DNA from: Nocardioides mangrovi
GTDB lineage: Bacteria; Actinomycetota; Actinomycetes; Propionibacteriales; Nocardioidaceae
Direction of reading: 5' to 3'
Assembly (NCBI RefSeq): GCF_020073815.1
Contig: NZ_JAIQZJ010000001.1
Coordinates: forward strand, 186,001-250,000
DNA length: 64,000 bases
Notes under the pieces: generated by a model
The model's input: only the letters and a program-made list of their open reading frames with translations
Database searches by the model: none
What the model was told of the DNA's origin: nothing
Position numbers and translations under genes: made by a program
In this document: in pieces, positions 23,471 to 33,500 of the stretch
How the letters are laid out: each line of letters begins with the position of its first letter
Numbering within the stretch: the stretch's first letter is position 1

Positions 23471-25014
23471 TGGGCCGCGTGATGGTCGTCTGGTGCCCCG
23501 ACTGGCCGGTGGTCGCGGCGCTCGCCGAGGCCGGGTTGCCGACCCACCTGCCGGCCGCGGTCTTCCATGCCAACACCGTCGTCGCCTGCACGGCCGCCGC
23601 CCGCTCCTCCGGCGTACGCCGGGGCATGCGCCGCCGCGACGCCCAGGGTCGCTGCCCCGAGCTGCTGGTCCACCCGGCCAACCCCGACCGCGACACCCGC
23701 GCCTTCGAGCCGGTGCTCGCGGCGGTCGAGGAGCAGCACCCCGGCGTCTCGCCGCTGCGTCCCGGGCTGGCCGCGCTCCGGGCGCCCGGTCGCTTCCACG
23801 GTGGCGAGGCGCCCGGTGCCGCGCTGCTCGCCGAGCGGCTGGTCGGGGTCGGGATCTGGGACTGCCGGTTCGGCGCCGCCGACGAGCTCTTCACCGCCGA
23901 GCAGGCCGCCCGTCGTGCCGAGCGGCAGGACTGCCTGGTCATCGAGCCGGGGGAGTCGGTGGGCTTCCTGCGCGGGCTGTCGGTCGAGTCGCTCGACGAC
24001 CTCGAGGGCGGCCGCGACGCCGTCAGCCTGCTGCGCCGCCTGGGGATCCGGAGCCTGGGCGAGCTCGCGGACCTGTCCGCGACCGACGTCCGCGACCGGT
24101 TCGGGCGGCAGGTCGCCTGGGTGCACCGGGTGCTCGGCGGCGACGGCGCCGTCCCGCTCGCCACCCGCACCCCGCCGCCCGAGCTCGCCTGCCACGTCGA
24201 CTTCGAGCCGCCGCTCGACAACGCCGAGACGATCGGCTTCAGCGTCCGGCAGACCGTCGACCGGTTCGTGGAGGGGCTGGCCGGCCACGGCCTGGTCTGC
24301 ACCGAGGTGCTCGTCGAGGCGCGCTGCGAGGGTCACGCCGAGCCGGCATCCGCTCGGGTGTGGCTGCACCCGCGCTGGTTCGGGTCGGCCGAGCTGGTCG
24401 ACCGGGTCCACTGGCAGCTCCAAGGAGGGTTCCGCGCCGGTGAGGTCACCGCGCCCGTCGACCGGGTCGCCTTCACCCCGCTGACCGTCGTGCCCGACGC
24501 CGTCCACGCCGACGGGCTCTGGGGCGGCACCGACGAGCGGGTCGAGCGCGGCATCGCCCGGGTGCAGGGGATGCTCGGCCACGAGGCCGTCGTCCGTCCG
24601 GTCGTCCAGGGCGGCCGCGGCCCCGCCGACCGGCAGGCGCTGGTGCCCTGGGGCGAGCGGCCCACCGGGCTGCGCGACCCGGGGCTGCCGTGGCCGGGCA
24701 GCATCCCGCCGCCCGCGCCGGCCCGGGTCTTCGCCGAGCCGCGCCCGGCAGGAATGGTCACCCACCTCCGCCAGCCGGTGAGCGTCGACCCGCGCGGCGC
24801 GGTCGTCGGCGAGCCCGCCCGCTTCCGCACCGACCCTGCCGCCGACTGGCAGCCGGTCGCCGCGTGGGCCGGCCCGTGGCCGGTCGAGGAGCTGTGGTGG
24901 GAGACCGACCCGAGACGGATCGCCCGCTTCCAGGTGGTCGGCGCCGACGGGCGCGCGTGGCTGCTGACCTGGTCGGAGCCCGATCAGTGGTGGACCGAGG
25001 CGGCGTATGACTGA
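23470..25014 (+). CDS. imuB: ImuB, Y-family polymerase-like protein
   Basis: A 514-aa relative of DinB-type polymerases that acts as a hub linking the beta clamp, ImuA' and DnaE2. The N-terminus 'MVVWCPDWPVVAAL' replaces the usual D-x-D metal site, and no S-[ILV]-DE motif is found, so it is probably not catalytic, as known for ImuB. A helix-hairpin-helix-like part ('LLRRLGIRSLGELADL') and a little-finger domain follow. The C-terminal 60 residues ('WAGPWPVEELWWE', 'RFQVVGADGRAWLL') are the conserved ImuB tail. ATG 23470 overlaps the preceding stop. Confidence 0.92.
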   Translation: MGRVMVVWCPDWPVVAALAEAGLPTHLPAAVFHANTVVACTAAARSSGVRRGMRRRDAQGRCPELLVHPANPDRDTRAFEPVLAAVEEQHPGVSPLRPGLAALRAPGRFHGGEAPGAALLAERLVGVGIWDCRFGAADELFTAEQAARRAERQDCLVIEPGESVGFLRGLSVESLDDLEGGRDAVSLLRRLGIRSLGELADLSATDVRDRFGRQVAWVHRVLGGDGAVPLATRTPPPELACHVDFEPPLDNAETIGFSVRQTVDRFVEGLAGHGLVCTEVLVEARCEGHAEPASARVWLHPRWFGSAELVDRVHWQLQGGFRAGEVTAPVDRVAFTPLTVVPDAVHADGLWGGTDERVERGIARVQGMLGHEAVVRPVVQGGRGPADRQALVPWGERPTGLRDPGLPWPGSIPPPAPARVFAEPRPAGMVTHLRQPVSVDPRGAVVGEPARFRTDPAADWQPVAAWAGPWPVEELWWETDPRRIARFQVVGADGRAWLLTWSEPDQWWTEAAYD

Positions 25015-25026
25015 GGGAGACGACTG

Positions 25027-28000
25027 ATGGGCTTCGCCAACCCGCCGATCTCCTGGGGTGAGCTGGAGAAGAGGCTCTCCGGCCGCACCCACACGCCGCA
25101 GGACCCCGAGGCGCCGATCTCGACCCGCAAGCGCAAGCGGGTGGCCGAGGACCTGGACCGGCCGACCGGCCCGGTCACGCCGTACGCCGAGCTGCACTGC
25201 CACTCCAGCTTCAGCTTCCTCGACGGCGCGAGCGGCCCCGACCACCTGGTCAAGGAGGCGATCCGGCTCGGGCTGCACGCGCTCGCCCTCACCGACCACG
25301 ACGGCTTCTACGGCGCGCCGCTCTTCGCCGAGACTGCCCAGCTGCACGGCGGGCTCGCGACGATCTACGGCGCCGAGCTCTCCCTCGGGCTCACCAAGCC
25401 GCAGAACGGCGTCGCCGACCCCGAGGGCAGCCACCTGCTCGTCCTGGCCCGTGGGGTCGAGGGCTACCACCGGCTGGCCGCCGCGATCACCGACGCGCAG
25501 CTGCGCGGCGACGAGAAGGGCCGGCCGCTCTACGACCTCGACGAGCTCGCCGACCGCGGCCGCGGGCACTGGCTGGTGCTCACCGGCTGCCGCAAGGGCG
25601 CCGTACGCCAGGCGCTGACGCGGCACGGGTCCGGCGGTCCGTCGTACGCCGCCGACGAGCTCGACCGGCTGACCGCCCGCTTCGGCCACGAGCACGTCGT
25701 CGTCGAGCTGACCGACCACGGCCACCCGACCGACTCGGCCCACAACGACCTGCTCGCCCGGCTCTCCGTCGACCACGGGCTGCCCTACGTCGCGACCAAC
25801 AACGTCCACCACGCGCGGCCCGAGCAGCACCGCATCGCGGCGGCGATGGCCGCCGTACGGGCCCGGCGGAGCCTGGCCGAGATGGACGGCTGGCTGCCGG
25901 CCGCGGGCGCCGCGTGCCTGCGGTCGGGGGAGGAGATGGCGCGCCGGTTCGTCCGCTACCCCGGCGCGGTCGCGCGCAGCGTGCAGCTGGCCGACGAGGT
26001 CGCCTTCGACCTGCAGAAGGCGAGCCCGCGGCTGCCGAAGTTCGTCCCCGACGGGTGGACCCCGTCCGGCTGGCTGCGCGAGCTGACCGAGCGGGGCTTC
26101 GCCCAGCGCTACGCCGGCACCGGCCTGGAGGAGCGCGCCCGCGAGCGGGTCGAGCACGAGCTGCGGATCATCGCCGAGAAGGACTTCGACGGCTACTTCG
26201 TGATCGTCCACGACATCGTCGAGTTCGCGCGCAGCCAGGGGATCCTCTGCCAGGGCAGGGGATCGGCCGCCAGCTCCGCGGTCTGCTACGCCCTCGGCAT
26301 CACCGCCGTCGACTCCGTCTTCTACGACCTGCCCTTCGAGCGGTTCATCTCCCAGCACCGCGAGGAGGAGCCCGACATCGACGTCGACTTCGACTCCGAC
26401 CGGCGCGAGGAGGTGATCCAGTGGGTCTACGACAAGTACGGCCGCCACAACGCCGCGCAGGTCGCCAACGTCGTCGGCTACCGACCCAAGATGGCGGTCC
26501 GCGACGCCGCCAAGGCGCTCGGCCACTCGCCGGGCCAGCAGGACGCCTGGTCCAAGCAGGTCACCTCGTGGACGACCGTCGCCTCGCGCGACGGCGGCGA
26601 GCACGACGTACCCGCCGCCGTTGTGGAGCTGGCCAACGGCTTCCTCGGGGCGCCGCGCCACCTCGGCATCCACTCCGGCGGGATGGTGCTGACCGAGCGG
26701 CCGATCGGCGAGGTGGTGCCGATCGAGCGGGCGCGGATGGACAGGCGGACCGTGCTCCAGTGGGACAAGGACGCCTGCGAGTTCATGGGGCTGGTGAAGT
26801 TCGACCTGCTCGGGCTCGGGATGCTCAGCGCCCTCGACCACATGATGACGATCGTGCGCGATCACCTCGGCGAGCACTGGGACCTGATGACCATGCCGCG
26901 CGAGGAGGCGGCGGTCTACGACATGCTCTGCCGCGCCGACTCGGTCGGAGTCTTCCAGGTCGAGAGCCGGGCCCAGATCGGCACCCTGCCGCGGCTGCAG
27001 CCGCGCGAGTTCTACGACCTCGCGATCGAGATCGCGCTGATCCGGCCGGGCCCGATCCAGGGTGGCGCCGTCCATCCCTACGTACGCCGCGCCACCGGCC
27101 GCGAGGACATCACCTTCGCCCACCCGCTGCTCGAGCCGGTGCTCGGCCGCACCAAGGGCGTGCCGCTCTTCCAGGAGCAGCTGATGGAGATGGCGCGGGT
27201 GCTCGGCGACTGCGACCGCGACGAGGCCGACCTGCTGCGGCGGGCGATGGGCTCCAAGCGCGGCGTCGAGCGGATCGAGTCGGTCAAGGACAAGCTGATG
27301 TCCGGGATGGCCGCCAAGGGGCTCGCCGGTGCCAAGGCGGACGCGATCTACCAGCAGATCCTGTCCTTCGCGAACTTCGGCTTCGCCGAGAGCCACGCCC
27401 TCGCCTTCGCCAAGCTCGTCTACGCCAGCTCGTGGTGCAAGCTCCACTACCCGGGAGCGTTCCTCGCGGCGCTGCTGCGCGCGCAGCCGATGGGCTTCTA
27501 CTCCCCGCAGTCGCTGACCCACGACGCCCGCCGGCACGGCGTCGAGGTGCTGCGGCCCGACCTGCTGGCCTCCGGCGCGACCGCCGACCTCGAGCTCGTG
27601 GGCGATCCGGGTCCCACGGGTCTCGACGCCTGCCTGACCGACGGCTCCCGCACCGAGTGGGTCCCCGGCACGCCCGACCCGACCCCGGAGCACCGGCGCG
27701 ACACGTCGTACGCCGTCCGACTCGGCCTAGACGCGGTGCGCGGCATCAGCGTCGACGTCGCCCGGCGGATCGTCGCGGCGCGCGAGGAGCGGCCGTTCGC
27801 CGACCAGGCCGACCTGTCCCGGCGGGCCGGTCTCGACGCGCGGCAGCTCGAGGCGCTCGCGACGGCCGGTGTCGTCGACGAGGCGTTCACGCTGACCCGA
27901 CGGCAGGCGCTGTGGAACGCCGGGTGGACCGAGGGTGAGGAGCACCTCGAGGGCATCCGGGTCGCCGGGCCGGCGCCGACGCTGCCCGACATGGACGACG

Positions 28001-28431
28001 TCGAGATCACCATGGCGGACCTGTGGGCCACCGGGATCACCCCGGGCGGGCACCCCTTCGAGCACCTGCGGCCGCGGCTGCGGTCGGCGGGGATCCTGTC
28101 GGTGACCGACACCATGACGTCCGAGGCCGGGCGCCGGGTGCACGTCGCCGGGCTGGTCACCCACCGCCAGCGGCCGGGCACCGCCGGTGGGGTCACCTTC
28201 CTCAACCTCGAGGACGAGACCGGGATGCTCAACGTCGTCTGCACGGTCGGGGTGTGGCGCCGCTACCGCGCGGTCGCGGCGAGCGCCGCGGGCATGGTGA
28301 TCCGCGGGATGGTCGAGCGCCAGGACGGCGTCACCAACCTGGTCGCCGACCGGCTCTCCGCGATCGAGCAGGTGCACCCCGAGGCCGGCGCGGCCCTCCG
28401 CTCGCGGCACCGCTCCCGCGACTTCCACTAG
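25027..28431 (+). CDS. dnaE2: Error-prone DNA polymerase DnaE2
   Basis: A 1134-aa C-family polymerase for SOS mutagenesis. The PHP domain begins 'YAELHCHSSFSFLDGAS' near residue 57, with 'LTDHDGFYG' near 88. The polymerase site includes 'PDIDVDFDSDRREEV', with the catalytic aspartates. 'GRGSAASSAVCYALGI' lies just before it. The tail has helix-hairpin-helix ('ADQADLSRRAGLDARQLEAL') and OB ('VAGLVTHRQRPG', 'LNLEDETGMLNVVC') segments but lacks the clamp- and tau-binding end of DnaE1. ATG 25027 has GAGGGAG upstream and follows imuB by 12 bases. It is the DNA-synthesising member of the cassette. Confidence 0.95.
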   Translation: MGFANPPISWGELEKRLSGRTHTPQDPEAPISTRKRKRVAEDLDRPTGPVTPYAELHCHSSFSFLDGASGPDHLVKEAIRLGLHALALTDHDGFYGAPLFAETAQLHGGLATIYGAELSLGLTKPQNGVADPEGSHLLVLARGVEGYHRLAAAITDAQLRGDEKGRPLYDLDELADRGRGHWLVLTGCRKGAVRQALTRHGSGGPSYAADELDRLTARFGHEHVVVELTDHGHPTDSAHNDLLARLSVDHGLPYVATNNVHHARPEQHRIAAAMAAVRARRSLAEMDGWLPAAGAACLRSGEEMARRFVRYPGAVARSVQLADEVAFDLQKASPRLPKFVPDGWTPSGWLRELTERGFAQRYAGTGLEERARERVEHELRIIAEKDFDGYFVIVHDIVEFARSQGILCQGRGSAASSAVCYALGITAVDSVFYDLPFERFISQHREEEPDIDVDFDSDRREEVIQWVYDKYGRHNAAQVANVVGYRPKMAVRDAAKALGHSPGQQDAWSKQVTSWTTVASRDGGEHDVPAAVVELANGFLGAPRHLGIHSGGMVLTERPIGEVVPIERARMDRRTVLQWDKDACEFMGLVKFDLLGLGMLSALDHMMTIVRDHLGEHWDLMTMPREEAAVYDMLCRADSVGVFQVESRAQIGTLPRLQPREFYDLAIEIALIRPGPIQGGAVHPYVRRATGREDITFAHPLLEPVLGRTKGVPLFQEQLMEMARVLGDCDRDEADLLRRAMGSKRGVERIESVKDKLMSGMAAKGLAGAKADAIYQQILSFANFGFAESHALAFAKLVYASSWCKLHYPGAFLAALLRAQPMGFYSPQSLTHDARRHGVEVLRPDLLASGATADLELVGDPGPTGLDACLTDGSRTEWVPGTPDPTPEHRRDTSYAVRLGLDAVRGISVDVARRIVAAREERPFADQADLSRRAGLDARQLEALATAGVVDEAFTLTRRQALWNAGWTEGEEHLEGIRVAGPAPTLPDMDDVEITMADLWATGITPGGHPFEHLRPRLRSAGILSVTDTMTSEAGRRVHVAGLVTHRQRPGTAGGVTFLNLEDETGMLNVVCTVGVWRRYRAVAASAAGMVIRGMVERQDGVTNLVADRLSAIEQVHPEAGAALRSRHRSRDFH

Positions 28432-28486
28432 CCACGCAGATGGTCGTCACAGGTTCGGCACAGGACCGGCGGGTTCTCTTCTCCCC

Positions 28487-28714
28487 GTGACCGGTTCCGA
28501 GCACCCGCCCGAACCCCTCGCCGGCGACCGGGCCCCCGAACCCGGGGTCCACGACCTCCCCCGAGTCGTGGACCGCGATCGCCGCCTGGGACGGCGCGGC
28601 ATGCTCGGCGTCGCCGGCGCAGCCGGACTGGCCGCGCTGCTGGTGAGCTGCCTGACCGACGACCCGAGACGTCTGTCAGGCAGCTCCCAGACCCACCGAC
28701 GATCTGGTGAGTAG
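28487..28714 (+). CDS. Small hypothetical protein, lipoprotein-like
   Basis: A 75-aa frame from GTG 28487 to TAG. An RR-rich charged part ('RDRRLGRRGML', residues 30-40) is followed by a hydrophobic stretch 'LGVAGAAGLAALLVSC', giving the look of a Tat-type signal with a lipobox-like L-V-S-C ending near residue 55. Only 20 residues follow the Cys. It could be a short lipoprotein, the remnant of a larger Tat substrate, or chance. No ribosome binding site is clear and no homolog is recognised. Confidence 0.35.
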   Translation: MTGSEHPPEPLAGDRAPEPGVHDLPRVVDRDRRLGRRGMLGVAGAAGLAALLVSCLTDDPRRLSGSSQTHRRSGE

Positions 28715-28729
28715 AGGTTTTCCGCGGCT

Positions 28730-28775
28730 CGAGTCGCCACTTTCCGACGGTGACCGCGCGGAAAGCCTCGACTCG
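28730..28775. repeat. Imperfect inverted repeat upstream of hemW
   Basis: Two 7-bp stems, CGAGTCG/CGACTCG (28730-28736 with 28769-28775) and CTTTCCG/CGGAAAG (28740-28746 with 28759-28765), are separated by a 3x3 internal mismatch and a 12-nt loop. It may be a terminator for the small frame upstream or a protein-binding site. No T tract follows. Confidence 0.45.
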
Positions 28776-28817
28776 ACCGACGGAAACCCTTGACTCGACT
28801 GTTCCTAGGATGGGGTG

Positions 28818-30053
28818 GTGCCGCCGCCCTCCGCCCTGCCCGCCGGGGATCCCGTGCCCGAGGACGGGGCGTTGCCGGCGGAGGCGCTGGCGGGTCTGGG
28901 GGACCGGCCGTTCGGGTTCTACGTGCACGTCCCCTTCTGCACGGTCCGGTGCGGCTACTGCGACTTCAACACCTACACCGCCGAGGAGCTCGGGCCGGCG
29001 GGCCGAGCTCCGGGCGCCTCGCGGGCGACGTACGCCGAGGCCGCGATCGCGGAGGTACGCCGCGCCCGGCAGGCGCTCGGCGACGCCGACGTCCCGGTGC
29101 AGACGGTCTTCTTCGGCGGCGGTACGCCGACGCTGCTGAGCCCGGCCGACCTGGGCAGCATCGTGGCCGCGATCGCCGGGGAGTTCGGGCTGGCCGACGA
29201 CGCGGAGGTCACCACCGAGGCCAACCCCGACAGCGTCACCCGCTGGGGCCTCGAGGAGCTGCGCACGGTCGGCTTCACCCGGCTCTCCTTCGGCATGCAG
29301 TCGGCCGTCGACCACGTGCTCAAGGTCCTCGACCGCACCCACGACCCGCTCCGGGTCCCGGCGGTCGTCGACTGGGCGCGCCAGGCCGGCTTCGAGCAGC
29401 TCAGCCTCGACCTCATCTACGGCACGCCGGGGGAGTCGCTCGGGGACTGGGAGATCAGCCTCGAGGCCGCGCTGGCCTGCCGCCCCGACCACGTCTCGGC
29501 CTACTCCCTCATCGTCGAGGACGGCACCGCCCTGGCCCGCCGGGTCCGCCGCGGCGAGCTGCCGATGCCCGACGACGACGACCTCGCCGACAAGTACCTC
29601 CTCGCCGACCAGCGGCTCGGCGACGCCGGCCTCGGCTGGTACGAGGTCTCCAACTGGGCCCGCGACGACGCGAGCCGGTGCCGCCACAACCTCCTCTACT
29701 GGACCGGCGGCGACTGGTGGGGCGTCGGCCCCGGCGCCCACTCCCACGTCGGCGGCGTGCGCTGGTGGAACGTCAAGCACCCCGCGGCGTACGCCGATCG
29801 CATCGCCGCCGACCGCAGCCCGGCCCACGCCCGCGAGGTCCTCGACTCCGAGACCCGCCGGGTGGAGCGGGTGCTGCTCGAGCTGCGGCTCCGGGAGGGG
29901 CTCCCGCTCGACGTGCTGGACGCCGACGGACGCGCCGCCGTGCCGGCCCTCGTCGGCGACGGCCTGCTCCTCGAGCAGGGCGGCCGGCTGGTGCCGACCC
30001 AGCGCGGCCGGCTGCTCGCCGACGCCATCGTGCGCGACCTGCTGACCGCGTAG
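28818..30053 (+). CDS. hemW: Radical SAM heme chaperone HemW
   Basis: A 411-aa radical SAM protein related to HemN. 'HVPFCTVRCGYCDFNTY' near residue 38 gives the CxxxCxxC cluster site followed by Phe rather than the fourth Cys of true coproporphyrinogen dehydrogenase, which marks HemW. 'GGGTPTLL', 'TEANPDSVT', 'LSFGMQS' and 'DLIYGTPG' are family motifs, and the C-terminal HemN domain has 'NLLYWTGGDWWGVGPGAHS'. HemW binds heme and delivers it to respiratory proteins. GTG 28815 is in frame, but GTG 28818 lies 6 nt after the TAGGAT -10, so I choose it as a leaderless start. Confidence 0.94.
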   Translation: MPPPSALPAGDPVPEDGALPAEALAGLGDRPFGFYVHVPFCTVRCGYCDFNTYTAEELGPAGRAPGASRATYAEAAIAEVRRARQALGDADVPVQTVFFGGGTPTLLSPADLGSIVAAIAGEFGLADDAEVTTEANPDSVTRWGLEELRTVGFTRLSFGMQSAVDHVLKVLDRTHDPLRVPAVVDWARQAGFEQLSLDLIYGTPGESLGDWEISLEAALACRPDHVSAYSLIVEDGTALARRVRRGELPMPDDDDLADKYLLADQRLGDAGLGWYEVSNWARDDASRCRHNLLYWTGGDWWGVGPGAHSHVGGVRWWNVKHPAAYADRIAADRSPAHAREVLDSETRRVERVLLELRLREGLPLDVLDADGRAAVPALVGDGLLLEQGGRLVPTQRGRLLADAIVRDLLTA

Positions 30054-30077
30054 CCCGCCGCGCTCTACCCTGAGCGC

Positions 30078-30533
30078 ATGACCCAAGGCCCCGAGTTCCC
30101 CGAGCAGCCGGAGCAGCCGCAGCAGCCCGAGGGACAGCAGCCCCCGCCGCCCTACGGCCAGCCCACCCCGCCGCCGTTCCCGCAGCAGGGCTACCAGCAG
30201 CCCGGCCAGCAGCCCGGCTACCCGCCGCCGCCCCAGCAGGGCTACCCGGGCATGCCCTGGGGCGCGAGCCCGCAGGCGCCGTACGGCGTCCACCCGGCCA
30301 CCGGCCTGCCCTACTCCGACAAGCAGAAGCTGGTCGCCGGCCTGCTCCAGATCTTCATCGGCGGCTTCGGTGTCGGTCGCTTCTACATGGGCGACACCAA
30401 GACCGGGGTCTGGCAGATCGTGGTCACGGTCCTCACCTGCGGCGTCGGTGCCCTCTGGGGCCTGATCGACGGCATCATCATCCTGGCCGGCGACAGCGCC
30501 AAGGACGCCAACGGCCTCCCGCTGCGCCCCTGA
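30078..30533 (+). CDS. TM2 domain-containing membrane protein
   Basis: 151 aa. Residues 1-75 are a proline/glutamine-rich low-complexity tail ('PPPPYGQPTPPPFPQQGYQ'). Residues 82-145 form a TM2 domain: 'KLVAGLLQIFIGGFGVGRFY' as first helix, 'GDTKTGVWQIVV' as the polar turn, and 'GALWGLIDGIIIL' as second helix. TM2 proteins are small two-helix membrane proteins of unknown bacterial function. TACCCT (30066-30071) ends 6 nt before ATG 30078 with no ribosome binding site, so it is probably leaderless. It ends 7 bases before the cyclase-AAA gene and may be co-transcribed with it. Confidence 0.88.
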   Translation: MTQGPEFPEQPEQPQQPEGQQPPPPYGQPTPPPFPQQGYQQPGQQPGYPPPPQQGYPGMPWGASPQAPYGVHPATGLPYSDKQKLVAGLLQIFIGGFGVGRFYMGDTKTGVWQIVVTVLTCGVGALWGLIDGIIILAGDSAKDANGLPLRP

Positions 30534-30540
30534 GCCGCTC

Positions 30541-33500
30541 GTGACCACCTGCTCCAGCTGCGGCGTCCCGGGTCAGCCGGACGGCGCGCGCTTCTGCTTC
30601 TCCTGCGGCGCCGGCCTGCAGCCGTCGACGTGCGGCAACTGCCAGGCCGAGGTCGTGCCGGGCTCGCGCTTCTGCAGCTCCTGCGGCGCCGAGCTCGGTG
30701 CCCCCGCGGCCACGGCCGCGGTGCCGGTGGTCGCCCGGCGGGTCACGAGCGTGCTCTTCGGCGACATGGTCGGCTTCACCGCGCTCGCGGAGTCGCGTGA
30801 CCAGGAGCAGGTGCGCGAGCTGCTCTCGCGCTACTTCGACGAGTGCCGCGCGATCATCGCCCGCTACGGCGGGACGGTCGAGAAGTTCATCGGCGACGCG
30901 GTGATGGCGGTCTGGGGCGTCCCGACCGCGCACGAGGACGACGCCGAGCGCGCGGTGCGCGCCGGTCTGGAGCTGGTCAACACGATCGCGGCGATGGGCT
31001 CCGACCTCGGGGCCGCCGGCCTCGCGATGCGGGTCGGCATCGTCACCGGCGAGGTCGCGGTCACCATCGGCGCCACCCACGAGGGCATGGTCGCGGGCGA
31101 CGCGGTCAACACCGCCGCCCGCGTGCAGACCGCGGCCACGCCCGGTCAGGTGTGGGTCGACGAGACCACCCGGCTGCTCACCTCCTCGGCGATCACCTAC
31201 GTCGACGCCGGCAGCCACCAGCTCAAGGGCAAGCTGGAGCCGGTGCCGCTCTGGTCGGTGCGCGCCGTCGTGGCCGCCGTCGGCGGCGCCCAGCGCGCCG
31301 ACGGCCTCGAGGCGCCGCTGGTCGGCCGCGACCGCGAGATGCGGCTGGTCAAGGAGCTCTTCCACGGCGTCGAGGAGACCCAGCGCCCGGCCCTGCTGAT
31401 CGTCGACGGCGAGGCCGGCGTCGGGAAGTCCCGCCTGGCCTGGGAGTTCGAGAAGTACGTCGACGGTCTCAGCGGCGACGTCCGGTGGCACACCGGTCGC
31501 TGCCTGTCGTACGGCGAGGGCGTGGCCTTCTACGCGCTCGCCGAGGCGATCCGCGCCCGGCTGCAGATCCTGGCCAACCACGGCGACGGGGTCGGGGTGG
31601 ACGGCGACGACGACCAGGCGGCCCTGATCGCCGAGGGTCTCGACGAGCTCGGGCTCGATCCCGAGGAGCGCGCCTGGCTCGAGCCCCGGGTGGCCGTGCT
31701 GCTCGGCTCGGGCGGCGTCGCGTCGTACCCCCGTGAGGAGCTCTTCTCCGCCTGGACCACCTTCCTGCACCGCGTCAGCGAGACGGCGGTCGGCCCCTAC
31801 GGCAAGGTCCCCGTGACGCTGCTGGTCGACGACGCGCAGTACGCCGACGACGGACTGCTCCGCTTCCTCGAGCACCTGCTCGCGGTCGGCACGTTCCCCT
31901 GCTTCGTGGCGCTGCTGACCCGGCCCGGCCTCGTCGAGGCCAACCCCGACCTGGTCACCAACCGCCGGGTCACGCTGGTCCACCTCGAGCCGCTCCCGGC
32001 GCCCGAGATGGGCCAGCTGCTCGAGGGCCTGGTCGCCGGCCTCGACACGACGGTCCGCGACGCCCTGGTCGGTCGCGCGGAGGGCATCCCGCTCTTCGCG
32101 GTCGAGACGGTCCGCTCGCTCATCGACCGTGACCTGGTCGTGCCGCGCGGCGGGCAGTACGTCCTCGCGGGCAGCGGCCCGCTCGACCTCGACGCCATCG
32201 GCGCACCCGCCTCGCTGCAGGCGCTGGTCGCGGCCCGCCTCGACAAGCTGACCGCCGAGCAGCGCCGGGTCCTGGACCGGGCCAGCATCGTGGGCCGCTC
32301 CTTCGACCGCGACGCGATCGCCGCGCTCGTGCCGGACGTCGCCGACGTCGACGAGGTGCTGGCGTCGCTGGTCCGGCTGCAGATGCTGCGCCGGGAGTCC
32401 AACCGCTTCAGCACCGAGCTCGGGATGTACCAGTTCGTGCAGGCGGTCGTGCAGCAGGTCGCCTACGGCACGCTGTCGCGCCGCGACCGCAAGGCCGGTC
32501 ACCTCGCGGTGGTCGCGCTGTTCGGCGACGGTGGGCCGGCCGAGGACGTGTCGGCGATCGCCGCGCAGCACTACCTCGAGGCGATCGATGCCGTGCCGGA
32601 GGACGCCGACGTACCCGAGCTGACGGCGTCCGCGATCGCGCAGCTGCGCCGGGCCGCGGCCCGCGCCAACGGGCTCGGTGCGCCGGCCGAGGCGGCCGGT
32701 CACCTGCGCTCCGCGCTCGACCGTGCCGACGAGCCCGAGCTCCGCGCCCGCCTCGAGCTCGACCTCGCCCAGGCGCTGAAGGCCACCGGCGACATGGAGG
32801 GATCGCTCCAGCACGCCGGCCTCGCGCGCGTGGCCTTCGACGCGCTCGGCGACGAGAGCAACGCCGGCCTGGCGGTCACCGTCGAGGCCTACGCGACCGG
32901 CATCGGGATGTCGGACTTCGAGACCGGCATCGCCGCGGCCCGCGAGCGCTACGAGCGGCTCCGCGGCCGCGACGACACCGACCGGGCCGTGCTCGAGCTC
33001 AACAAGGTGCTGGTCCAGCTGCTGCTCCGCTCCGGCGGTGACTTCCGGGACCTGGTCGACGAGAAGGCCCGGATCGCCGAGCTGGTCGAGGACGACGGCG
33101 AGATCGCCGACAGCCACGTCGGCCTGGCCCTCCACCACATGCTCACCGGAAGCCGCGAGGCCGGCCGGGCCCTCTTCGAGTCGGCGGCGAGCATCGCCCG
33201 CCGGATCGGCCGCACCGACCTGCTCTCCCGCAGCCTGGCCAACCTCAACGTCACCTGGACGCCGGACGACGCCGCCCGCGCCGTCGGGGTCGGCGTCGAC
33301 GCGCTCGCCGCGAGCCGCCAGTCCGGCGCGCTGCACCTGCACTCCAACGCGGCCGTCAACCTGGCCATGGCCGAGTACTTCCTCGGCGACTGGGACTCCG
33401 CGCTGTCGCACGCCGCCGAGGGCGCCTCCGACCGCGAGATCGTCGACCTGGTGGAAGGCCAGGTCGCCCGGGCCCGGGGCGAGCAGTGGCAGCCCACGCC

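Larger units (their letters stand above)
28432..28817. other. Intergenic region between dnaE2 and hemW
   Basis: 386 bp with no well-supported gene. It contains a doubtful 75-codon frame (28487-28714), an imperfect inverted repeat (28730-28775), repeated CTCGACTCG/CTTGACTCG words, and the hemW -10 (TAGGAT, 28806-28811). Local base composition around 28710-28800 is visibly richer in A+T than the flanking genes. Confidence 0.6.

Noticed and set aside
22933..27693. A 1586-codon open frame on the minus strand across imuB and dnaE2
   Set aside because: Shadow of high-GC coding sequence: the plus-strand frame encodes complete ImuA'/ImuB/DnaE2, and the antisense product is Arg/Gly/Ala/Val-rich with no domain.
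28790..28811. TTGACT as -35 with TAGGAT as -10 for hemW
   Set aside because: Spacing is only 10 bp, too short for a sigma-70 type promoter; the -10 alone is kept.
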